Below are positions 20,039 to 32,000 of a DNA stretch of 64,000 bases, piece after piece (within the stretch, counting starts at the first letter, position 1; each line of letters begins with the position of its first letter). Under the pieces are notes generated by a model. It saw only the letters and a list, made by a program, of their open reading frames with translations. It was not told the DNA's origin and did not search any database. Position numbers and translations under genes: made by a program. The stretch is from Sorghum bicolor (lineage: Eukaryota > Streptophyta > Magnoliopsida > Poales > Poaceae), in NCBI RefSeq assembly GCF_000003195.3, contig NC_012876.2, positions 57,654,407-57,718,406 on the forward strand, given 5' to 3'.

Positions 20039-23000
20039 ATGGCGACGACGCCGGCGTCCGCGCTTCCCAAGTCGGGGGCGGTATCCAAGGGCTACAACTT
20101 CGCATCCACTTGGGAGCAGGTTGGTCGCCGCGCGCGCCTTTCTTCGCTTCTGGCAGATCTGGCCGTGGCCGGGCCCGAGATCTCGCGGGTGCGATCGGCT
20201 GTTTCATGGATCTGACGCTCTATTTGTTTGGGCATTCTCGCCTTTTTTTTTGCAGAACGCGCCGCTCACGGAGCAGCAGAAGGCCGCGATCGCCGCGCTC
20301 TCCCACGCCGTGGCGGAGCGGCCATTCCCGCCCAACCTGGTGAGGCGCCGCACCTGAGAACTGTCATGTTTGTATGAATTGTTTACTTGAACCAACCAAT
20401 GAATGCTGGGATTTCCTAGGGCTGTAATTGGGCTAACTTCGTGCTCTAAAGTGTGTGCCTACTGCTTAGGCTGCACTGGAGCCCTGTGAAGTTGGGGTTT
20501 GAGTTGGCAGTACAGGGTTTAAGTAATTTATTTTTTGTGGGGTTGGAAAATTAGGATCAATTCTAGATTTTAGCGCACATGCCATGCTCTAATTTCTGCA
20601 TGTGTTGCTAAGTGCATGTTTGGTGCAGGGTAATTTCATTGAATGGTTTCTACTGAACATTCTTTTAGTCCTGTTTTAATGTTCCCTTTCGTGACTTGGG
20701 TTGGTAGTGGATACTGGATGCGTGATAGGCATTAAGTTTATTAAAATGTGTTCTGTGGGTGTTTATCAGGAAAAGAGTTCAGGAAAGGATGGAGGTGTGG
20801 CTGTTCCAGAGAAAGAATCTGCTTTAGAGGAGGCTGGTGCAATGGATGCAGTCTTGGTGAATACACATCAGGTTTGTTTTCATTCTTCTGTTCCTTTGCA
20901 TTACTACTCATATCTAGCACTGGCAATGGAATTTTAAAATTATTTTTCTCTTTCCTGTAGTTTTACAAGTGGTTTGCAGAACTGGAGTCAGCTATGAAAT
21001 CTGAGGTTTGTTTAATGTTACTATTTCTCTCGGCAATGGAAAGATTGTGACAACATTGTTTGCTCACTCTGGCTCTTTGACAGACTGAGGAAAAGTATCG
21101 ACTCTATGAGAATACATTACAGGAGCGAGTCAACACATGTGACGGTATCCTTAAGCAAGTAAGCCAGTGAAAGTTTTTGTTGGTTTATGTTGAAAAAAGA
21201 TGTTACAGACCGATACAGCTTTGCATTTTTAGTTTTAACCCTTTGATCATGGATCTATACAGGTTGATGATACATTGAACTTATTTGAAGAACTGCAGTC
21301 TTTGCACTCGAGCGTTGCCACGAAGACAAAAACTTTGCATGATGCTTGTGACCAACTTGTATGTCCCTTTTGCACTAGTTATTTGTGTTTGGATCATTCT
21401 TGGAGTTGTGTGAGTGCAGTTTGATCCTTTGATAGTGAAACATCCACCAGAAAGGAAAAAAGAAATATGTACCAGAAAGAACCGTCGATCCTACATGTCT
21501 TGTGTGCATAAGCCATCTTGAAGAGTGAAAGAAAAAAGAGCAGTGATAGTGTCTTACTTGCTTACGACCCTCCACTTCCAACAAATCATAGTGCTCTGTT
21601 TCTCATCTAGTGGGCCCAAAGAAGTACATATTTTCTTCAGTTATGCTAAGTTGTTCATGGGTCTCACAGTGCAACCTTATGCAGTCTTTCTCAAAAAAAT
21701 AAAAAACTCGACCAACCTAAAAGGAACCGTATCATAATTAACAAGAGGTAAGCACTCAAATTCGAGTTGAAGAGATACTTGAACCTGGGTTGTGGGAGTC
21801 TACCGATACCTCCTAGGCTACAATATGCAACATTCAGTTCCTCATCTTGAGGAGTTTCATAAATATTCATGAGGCTTTTTTAAAATAATATTTATTGCTT
21901 TATATAGTTTGTTTTGCATGAATTATATATATGCTGATATATCATGCTAAAGAAAAGGAAAATCTCTTTGTTCATGCTGTTAGCTTGTATTTTAGCTCAT
22001 GGTCCATTTTTTTTATGCATTTTTTAGCTTCATTCCTGTTGCACCTTTTACATTGGACTATAGGAAAGTCCTCATACACACTATTTTTCGTGTGTGTAGC
22101 CTTATTGAATGTCATGTGTAAAATCCACAAAATCAGTTGAGGCATGCCATGGACCATGATAGTCAAGTTGAACTACATACTGTTTTAACCACATGAGGAA
22201 GTATTACATGGACCTATGGTGGCATCAATCCAAATAATTGTTTTGACCGGTTCTATTAGGTTGGCACAGTGCCATAGTGGTCTGCCAATATTCTAAAACA
22301 AACTGAAAAAGGCGCACATCTCTTGTGGTATTCAATAAGTGCACTCTGGTTCTACGAAACCCAATACTTCATTCATGTACTGGATGCTGGTGTCACTTTA
22401 CTTTGTAACAAACTTTTATGTTTATTCCACATTGATATTGAATGTAATGTTTGGTGGCAGAAACATAATTTTCTCATCTTTCTGGTTCCTCTCCTGGTTT
22501 TCTTTACTATTTGGTGACTGAGCATTATTTCTAACGATGGTGCAGTTGGTTGAGAAACAAAGGCTGATTGAGTTTGCAGAGGCACTTCGAAGCAGGCTCA
22601 ACTACTTTGATGAATTGGAAAATGTAAGGTTTGGCAAACACAGATGTCATATTACAAAGATTTTTATATTCTACTTTATGGAAAAAATCAGATCCAGTCA
22701 ATTCTTGTTCTGTTATCAAGTCTTCCAACTAACCGCGACCGCGATTAGTCGGGCTGATCGGTGCCATGGCGATCAGCTATGTACTATGATTAATCGGTGC
22801 CATGGCGACTAGGATTGGTTAGACGATTTGATAACATTTCTTGTCAATGGCTTCTGGAGCTTACACCAGAGTACTGTGTGACAAATTTTCTGCACTATGT
22901 AAAACACAAAATATGAGGTTTGTCTTATTAGTTTGTGTGGAAGTTTCCAAACCAATAAATTATGTCAAGTTTCTACACTTATGTTAATTATATTGCAGCC

Positions 23001-26000
23001 TGTCGTTGATTTGCGTAAAATTAAAACTGATGTTTGGTTGTTTCGAGTAATGTTTATTTGACTTTAGTGGAGGCCCCGAACTATGTGCCTCACTCCCTTG
23101 TTGCAATCTGTGATTAATATTATGTTGTTATCTGTATCAGTGGGTATGTGTCCCTTAGGTTCTGCTCATGATGCTGTTGAGAACAGTCCATATCCAGAAC
23201 CAGAAGATTAGAGCATGTTTGCTTGATGAATATATTTTTCCACTGCTAATGTGGTATCTTATAAATCCTTTGGCTCGCCATAAGAAAAGTGTGATGCTGG
23301 CTTTGGCCTTGCTTTCTTTCCATGAAAAGGGTGAACTAACTATAGTAACATGCAAAAAAGAGAAAAGCAGGCATGGAAACTGCAGTATGTCAAGCTTTAG
23401 ACATATATACTGCAAATGCAGAGTAGCATATGGATGAGAAGTTCTTACTGCCATTTCTGCCACTAAAATAGTACCAATATGAGGCGCTGAGTTTTATACT
23501 TCTTCCACTAAAAAAATAGGAGGCATGAGTTATTTGATTCAATCATTATCTTCTGATCAAAAATTGATCAGTAAATTTTATGAAAACGTGGCAAGGCTTC
23601 CTAGTGAAATCACAAATACAATTTTATATTCTTCCGCGGCCACAGAAATCTAGTGAATATAGTGGTTAAAGTTTTCTGAAGTTTGACCATGTAAGTTCAT
23701 GTTGATTTCATATTTTTGAAACTGAAGGAGGGAGAATTATGCTTTGTATGAAGCATGCAAACTACAAATCAGTAATACGTTACTTGTCTTAATGTAGATG
23801 GATACTAAAAATAATAATTCCCACTCTCTATGAGCGAACTTAATTGCAAACTATTAATCTCACAGCAGGCATTCCAGGGTAGAATTGGACCAATCAAGCA
23901 CTATCCTAGTGGTAGTGGGCCTTAGTTGGTAAGCAAGAGGTCATGGGATCAACTCCTCTAGACACAGCAAGTGCAATAATTACTATTAAAAAATGGGTTT
24001 CTGATAAATACCAGGTGGAAGAACCACCCAGATCTGAAAAAAAGAACACAAGATCAATTGCAGGCTTCCAGCACATTCAAATAATAACAGAAGTTGTCGA
24101 GCTGCAGCTTTCCCAGCATATCCACTATTCAGTTGTTGGCATGAGAATCCTTTTGAATTGCTTTGTCATTATGTGCATAACTACCTAGTTTTGCCACTGT
24201 GAGCTGACTGCCTAGTTCCCTTTTACAGGTCTCAAGCAGCTTTTATTCTCAAAATATGAACATTGGAAACGACCAGTTTCTTCCACTGTTGAAGCGCCTT
24301 GATGACTGTATCTCGTAAGCAGTGGCTGCATAGTAATGCTTTATGTTTGATTCTAGTGCTAGGTTTCTGCAGCTAATGCAACTTCCCCTGTTGCTGATTG
24401 TAGGTATGTTGAAAACAACCCACAATATGCTGAATCTGCTGTTTACTTGGTCAAGTTTCGCCAACTTCAAGTAAATGACTACTAGTGATCTAATAGCTAC
24501 ATTCGTAAGCATAAAGAATCAAAGCACATAACCGGATAATTATTTGGTACTTTATATGCAGACTCGTGCACTGGGTATGATTCGCTCACATGTGTTGTCA
24601 ATACTTAAAGGTGCTTCATCCCAGGTAATTCTCAGTTGTTTTTCCTTAGTACAAGTGAAATCAATAGACAGCTATAAATGATACTTATACTTTGTTGAAC
24701 CTTGCAGGTTCAAGCTGCAATTCGAAGCAGTGATTCTGGCAAAAACATTGTCACAGAGGGTGTGGAGGCATCTCTTATCTATGTTCGCTTCAAGGCGGCT
24801 GCTAGCGAGGTATAATTTATATATGCATGATGTTTCACTCTGATGATAGCAAATTATGTTGTCTATAATAGGGTATGACATTGCAGTCCTGATACATTTT
24901 TTGTATATTTGTCAACCAGCTAAAACCAATATTAGGTGAAATTGAAAGTAGATCTTCTAGGAAGGAGTACGCACAGATTCTTTCCGAGTGTCACAGTTTG
25001 TTCTGCGAGCAGCGGCTGTACTTGGTAAGTTACAAGAGTTTTATCATTGCACTTTGTTTCCACCATAATAACTCTGTTTGTCTCTTAAGCCTTAACTGTT
25101 TGATATGACTGGTAGGTACGAGGCATGGTGCAGCAACGGATCTCGGAGTTTGCAAGAAAAGAGGCCTTGCCTTCTTTGACAAGGTCTGGCTGTGCCTATC
25201 TAATGGAGGTAACTCCTTACTTTCTAACTTCCTGTTTAAGTTTCATCTGTGTATTGAAATTGTTTTTGAAAGCGGCGACTTGCAATCGTTGTAGTATTAG
25301 AAAACTTGATGTCATACATAAAAGGAGAAAATGTAAGTGACTAACTAGCATACTGGTAGTACTGGAAAACTTCATAGTCAACTAGAGATGTCGATTCATC
25401 TCGCTTTGTGACTAACTACTAGCATACTGGTAAGTGCTCACTGTACATGCTTAATGACTATCGTATCTTTATGTTTTGTCAGCTGCTGAGTATCATCCAC
25501 ATTTATTTTGTTTTTGTTTTTGTTTTTGTTTTCTAATGCTAAACCAGCACTTATGTTTGATTGCTAGAAAAACATGTTTACTAGTTTTAGCGTTGTTTGT
25601 CAGGCATGCCAGTTTGAGCACCAGCTTTTTGCTCACTTCTTCCCATCATCTGCTGCAGATGTTTCAAGTATGGCTCCTTTAATGGACCCCCTGTAAGTTA
25701 ATTTGTTCTCTGTCAGGATTTGTCGTTTCATTATTTGTATATGCAGTCATGCATGCTGTCAAACTTACTCTTAGCTGAGGCGATTAGTTTGTGAAATACT
25801 CACCTAGCTTTATTTGAGGAACATAGCGATGTACAAAACCTAGGCCTTGTTTAGTTCCGAAAAGATTTCGGAATTCGACACTATAGCACTTTCGTTTGTT
25901 TGTGGCAAATATTGTCCAATTATGGACTAACTAAGATCAAAAGATTCGTCTCGTGATTTACAGGTAAACTGTGTAATTAGTTTTTGTTTTCGTCTATATT

Positions 26001-29000
26001 TAGTGTTTCATGTATGTGCCACAAGATTTGATGTAATGGGGAATCTTGAAAACTTTTTGGATTTTGGTGGGAACTAAACAAGGCCCTAGGAGGTATTCTG
26101 GACAGATTGTTAACCAAGTAGCAATTCATAAAATTTTGATTGCGAGCTGTATGCAGTTTCAGATGTTACAAGTTTCAGTCTGCATGGGTATGCATCAATT
26201 ACCATACTGGAACTCCAGTAATAGGTCTAAAACCATCTGATCATGTGGGACACGATATTCATCCATTTAATACTTGGAAATTAACATTTAGCATTGCCAA
26301 TATAGCTGTATGCTGAGGGAAGCTAGCAGTGCTAACATCCCTAGATGCTGATTTGATAAACGTGGCTAACATTGTTATTGAGTCATTGGCCAATCAGCTA
26401 TTATATGTATCCAGTCTTGTGTAAGGCCGATTGGTGGGACCCTCGTAGTCGACTTGGCTGGCTGAGTTGGGTGAATGTTGGCTAGAGATAGACTCAGCCT
26501 GCTAATCAACTTGGAGGCTCCCTTCAGCTCGACATACACAATGTAATCACAGGCCTAGTTTTTTTTTCCTCAAACACGCAGGAGATCTGTGTGTGTTTGT
26601 TTTAAAGAAAGAAAAAGGGAAGAGAATCCCATAGCAAGCAAGGAGGGCACGAGCTAACACCAGAAAAAAAATCACCTGATATATATCAAGAAATGACAAC
26701 CAGAAAAACAAAGAACTCTCACCAGACCTTCTATCACGGTCGGACCTAGTTGTGATGTGTAGGTTAGAATCATGGTTCTCTTGTGATCTTGTCTGATCTG
26801 AATACTCATTGTAAATTGATTGTTTTAAGAAGACTAATGATTTCTATTATGCAGGTGCACCTACTTGTATGATACTCTGAGGCCTAGACTGATATATGAA
26901 GGAAATATTGATTCTCTCTGCGAACTTGTTGATATTCTGAAAGTTGAAGTGCTGGGGGAACAACTAAGTAGACGCGGTGAATCAGTAGCCGGTCTCCGTC
27001 CAATATTGCAAAGGATACTTGCAGATGTTCATGAGCGGCTAGCATTCTGTGCTCGGACTCATATCCGTGAAGAGGTAGTGTTCTGTGTGTCCATATGTTG
27101 ACTGATGATTCTATGTCTTTCTGTCAGTATACTTTTTATGGGGCTCCTATATATTGTGAGAATTGTTCCTTAACATTCAGATCTGTTGGAGTATAGGAGT
27201 GAGTATTGGCCCATGTGGCTAGGCCCATGAGGCCCATGTATGCTATACTATATTGCTACCCTCCTAGGGTTAGCCTAATCAATGAAATTAACAGTTTAGC
27301 ATGGTATCAGCAGACTAGGTTTTCCCTTCCTCCTCCCTCACCAGCCGCCGCCGCCATCCACTGCCTGGCCGGCGTGCGCCGCCGCCGGACCGCCATGGCC
27401 GGCCGGCCTCCTCCCCCACCTCCCCCCTCCTATTTCCACCAGTTTCCCCCTCTCTCTACCTCCCAAACCTGGGCGCAGCTCGCTGCCGCCGCCGCCGCCC
27501 TGGCCCCTCGCCCGCTGGCGGCTGGTGCGCGCGGGACGGCGCCGCCCGCGCCTGGCCTTCTCCCGCAGGACGCGCCCGGACCACGCCAGCAGGGGACGCC
27601 CGCAGGAGTCGCCCGCCCCTGCCCTGCGCTCGCAGGGAGTCACTTGCTGAGGACGCACGCAGGGGGTCCGCCCGGACTTCACGCAGGGCTGCAGGCCCAA
27701 GCCGCCATGGCTGTGGGCAGGACCACCGACCCTGCAGCGGCAGAGGACGCCACGGTCGCAGAGGACGCAACAGGCGCCCTGTCTGGAGTCGATGCCCTGG
27801 CTGCGGCTATGGGGCCCGCAGCCATGGCTGCTGGGGCTGCTGCCGCCATGTCTGCTAGGCTGGGGATGCCGGGCGCGGACACCGACGCCCTCCTGCGCCC
27901 GCCTGTCATCCCTGCCCCTCCTCCGGTCGCCCACAACACCAACTCCGTCCTCACTGCCGCCCTCGTTGCTGCCCGGGCCGCGGCGCAAGAGGGCATGGCC
28001 CGCGTGCGTGAGGCTGCCATCGTCTGGGAGCGCGAGCGAGATGTGGTTGATGCCTTGGCCCGCCAGATCGCCGAAGCGGAGCAGCTCCTCGGCCTTCCTG
28101 CCTCGGCCGACGTCGGGGCCACGTCCTCCGGCTCGGCCGGTCACCGCGTGGCTCACACCGCGGCGGGCCTCTGGCACGATCCGGCCGACCCCCACGTGGT
28201 GCAGCTCCACTACCAGGCTGGGGGTGTCCAGAACATCCGCCTCCTCGTCCCGGTCGTCCTCGAGCCCGAGTCGTCCTCCTACGCTCGCTGGAGGGATTTG
28301 GTCCTCCTCACCCTCCGCCGCTACGCCCTCGACGACCACGTCCTCCTCGACACCGCGGGGGCGGTCCCGACCCCCTCGTGGCTACGCCTCGACAGCATCG
28401 TCCTCTCCTAGATTCTGGGGACGATCTCCCTGGACCTCCACGACCTCGTCCGCAACACCCCGAGCGCTCGCGGGGCCTGGCTGGCGCTCGAGGGCCAGTT
28501 CCTGGGCAACGCCGAGGCTCGGGCTCTGCGGCTCGACGCGAGCTTCCGGACCTTCGTCCAGGGCGACCTCTCCGTGAGCGAGTACTGCCGCCAGATGAAG
28601 GGCATGGCGGACTCTCTCGGCGACCTCGGCTGGCCCGTGGAGGACCGCATCTTGGTCCTCAACGTTCTCCGCGGGCTCAGTGACCGCTACTCCTACCTCC
28701 GGACGTGGATCACCCGGCAGCGGCCCTTCCCCACCTTCCTGCAGGTCCGTGACGACCTTGTCACGGAGGAGCTCACTCAGGGCCTGCAGCCTGGGTCCAC
28801 CTCCGCCTCGGGATCCTCGTCCTCCTCGACTGCTCTCGTTGCCACTCCTCCGCCCCGTCCTACCCCGTCACCACAGTCGTCACTCCTTGGTCCTCTTCCC
28901 CCTGGGCCGAGCGGGGGTGGGGGGGGCCGTGGCGGCCGCCGTCGCCGTGGCGGGGGACGTGGAGGTCGCGGGGGCACCACGACGCCGCCGGCCCCACGAG

Positions 29001-32000
29001 GTGCACCCTGGCCATCCTTCCACAACCCATGGTCAGGGCGCATCTCCATGTGGCCGTTCCAGGCTCCCGGTGGAGAGCCTCGCCCGCCGGCGGCCATGCT
29101 CGCTGGTGCTTCCTCGGGGTTTCCCTCTGTGACCCCGTGGACGGCACCCACCGGGACTGCCGGCTGGGACCAGGCAGCCTTGGCGCACTCTTTCAGCACC
29201 ATGGCCTTGACTCCTCCAGTTGGGCCGGAGTGGGTCGCCGACTCTGGGGCTACTTACCACACCACTCCTAACCCCGATATTCTTTCTTCTGTTCACCCTC
29301 CTTCTCCTTCTCTCCCTTCATCCATTATGGTCGCTAATGGGTCTTGTCTTCCTGTCACCTCTGTGGGTGCCGCCGGCCCCCATGGTTCCTTTTGTCTTCC
29401 TGATGTTCTTGTTGCTCCTTCTATGGTTCACAACCTTCTTTCAATTCGTCGTTTTACAGCTGACAATTCTTGTTCTGTGGAGTTTGACTCTTCTGGTCTT
29501 ACTGTGAAGGATTTGGCTTCCCGGCGTCCTCTGCTCCGATGTGACAGCACGGGGCCCCTTTACACTCTTCGTTTTCCGGCATCTGCCTCGCCTCCTTCGC
29601 CAGTTTTGTCAGCTGCCTTCGCCACCACTACCTCCACTACTTGGCACCGGCGTCTCGGCCATCCTGGACGTGATGCTTTGATGCAGCTTAGTCGTAGTTC
29701 CGATATTCGATGTACTCGGGCTCACGATGAGCATTTGTGTCATGCGTGCCAACTGGGCCGTCATGTTCGTCTTCCTTTTTCTAGTTCTTCTTCTCATGCG
29801 GCCCGCATTTTTGACCTTGTACATTGTGACTTATGGACCTCTCCTGTCATCAGTATTTCTGGATACAAGTACTATCTTGTGGTGGTGGATGATTACTCTC
29901 ATTATTCCTGGACTTTTTCTTTACGTGCAAAGTCTGATGCTTTTCCCGCGCTTGTCCACTTTTTCGCTTGGGTGTCCACACAGTTCGGCCTCCCTGTCAA
30001 GGCTGTCCAGTGTGACAATGGTCGGGAGTTTGACAACTCCACCTCCCTCGCCTTCTTTCTCTCTCACGGTGTCCAGTTGCGCATGTCTTGCCCGTATACC
30101 TCCTCTCAAAACGGCAAGGCTGAGCGCATGATTCGCACCACCAACGACACCCTGCGCACTCTCCTGCTTCAGGCCTCTCTTCCTGCTCGCTTCTGGGCCG
30201 AGAGCTTGCACACCTCCACTTACCTCCTTAACCGCCTTCCTTCTGCTGCTTGTCCAGCACCCACCCCACACCACGCTCTCTTTGGTACCCCTCCTCGCTA
30301 TGATCACCTTCGAGTCTTTGGGTGTGCGTGTTACCCGAACACCACAGCCACCGCTCCTCACAAGCTGGCTACCCGTTCAACTCTCTGTGTCTTCCTTGGG
30401 TACTCTCCGGATCACAAGGGGTACCGATGCTACGACCTTACCTCTCGTCGAGTCCTCATATCTCGCCATGTGGTGTTCGATGAGTCGATCTTTCCCTTTT
30501 CCACCACTACCACTCCTGCTTCCACCTCGGAGCTTGACCTCTCCTCTGTGTTTCCTACTGACCCGGTGGTCGAGCCACCTTTGACGGTGTTTCCTGCAGG
30601 TACTGCTACGTCGCCTGTCGCCCGTGACACCTCGGGGCCTCTACCCTGCCCGGGTCCCGAGGGGTCACCTTCCGGCCCGGCCCCTGCGCTTGACGCGGGT
30701 CCCGGGTCGGCACCTTCGACACCGGCCCCACCGGCACGCTTCGCCCAGCCGGTGCGTGTCTACCAGCGACGTGCACCCGCCGTGGGTCCCGGGTCGGCGT
30801 CTCCGACTCCAGCCCCACCGACACGTTTCGCCCAGCCGGTGCGCGTCTACCAGCGACGTGCCCGGCTGGCGCCACCGCCTCCGGCGGCGCCGGTGGCCCC
30901 CTCCTCGCCAGGGTCACATGCGCCACCGGCGACGTCTTCCCCGTCGGCGACACCGACCCCACCGCCGAGACACCCAGCTTCTCGGGCCGCGACGCCGGTG
31001 TACCACCCTTCGCTCCTTCACCGACACCCGCGTCATGTTCACCCGATGGTGACGCGACACGCGGCTGGGACCCTGCAGCCCCGGGCTCTGGCGGCGATGC
31101 CCGGGGACTCGCAGGTCTCACCGATACCCTCTTCCGTCCGCGAGGCTTTGCTGGACCCTCACTGGCGCCGAGCGATGGAAGAGGAGTACGCGGCCCTCCT
31201 CGCCAACCAGACTTGGGATCTGGTCCCTCGTCCCCCGGGCTCCAACATCGTCACCGGCAAGTGGATCTGGACCCACAAGCGCCGGGCTGACGGGACCCTT
31301 GAGCGATACAAGGCTCGCTGGGTTCTCCGGGGCTTCACTCAGCGACCCGGTGTCGACTACGACGAGACCTTCAGCCCGGTGGTCAAGCCGGCCACCGTCC
31401 GCACGGTGCTTTCGCTTGCTCTCACGCGCGGGTGGCCCGTGCATCAGCTGGACGTCAAGAATGCCTTCCTACATGGCGTTCTAACTGAGACAGTCTACTG
31501 CAGTCAGCCAGCGGGGTTTGTTGACTCTTCTCGTCCCGACATGGTGTGTCGGCTCAACAAGTCTCTCTACGGCCTCAAGCAGGCCCCCCGAGCGTGGAAC
31601 CATCGGTTTGCTACTTTTCTACAGACTCTGGGGTTTGTGGAGGCCAAGTCAGATACCTCTCTGTTCATCTTTCATCATGGGACTGAGACTGCATATCTGC
31701 TGCTCTATGTTGATGACATTGTCCTCACAGCCTCCAGTGAGTCACTCCTTCGGCGGATCATCGCCTCTCTTCAGTAGGAGTTTGCTATGAAGGATCTGGG
31801 TGCACTACATCACTTCCTCGGGGTCACTGTTGAGCCTCACCCTGCTGGATTACTCCTTCACCAGCGGCAGTACACTCTTGATATCCTGAAGAGAGCTGGG
31901 ATGACTGACTGCAAGCCCTGCTCCACTCCAGTTGACACACAGGGCAAGATCTCGGAGGCTGAGGGCACACCTGTTACAGATTCCACTGCATATCGGAGTC

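Noticed and set aside
27338..28339. Long minus-strand ORF of 333 codons inside the Copia element
   Set aside because: It is antisense to the GC-rich Gag region; GC-rich coding DNA leaves long open frames in other frames. No domain is recognisable.
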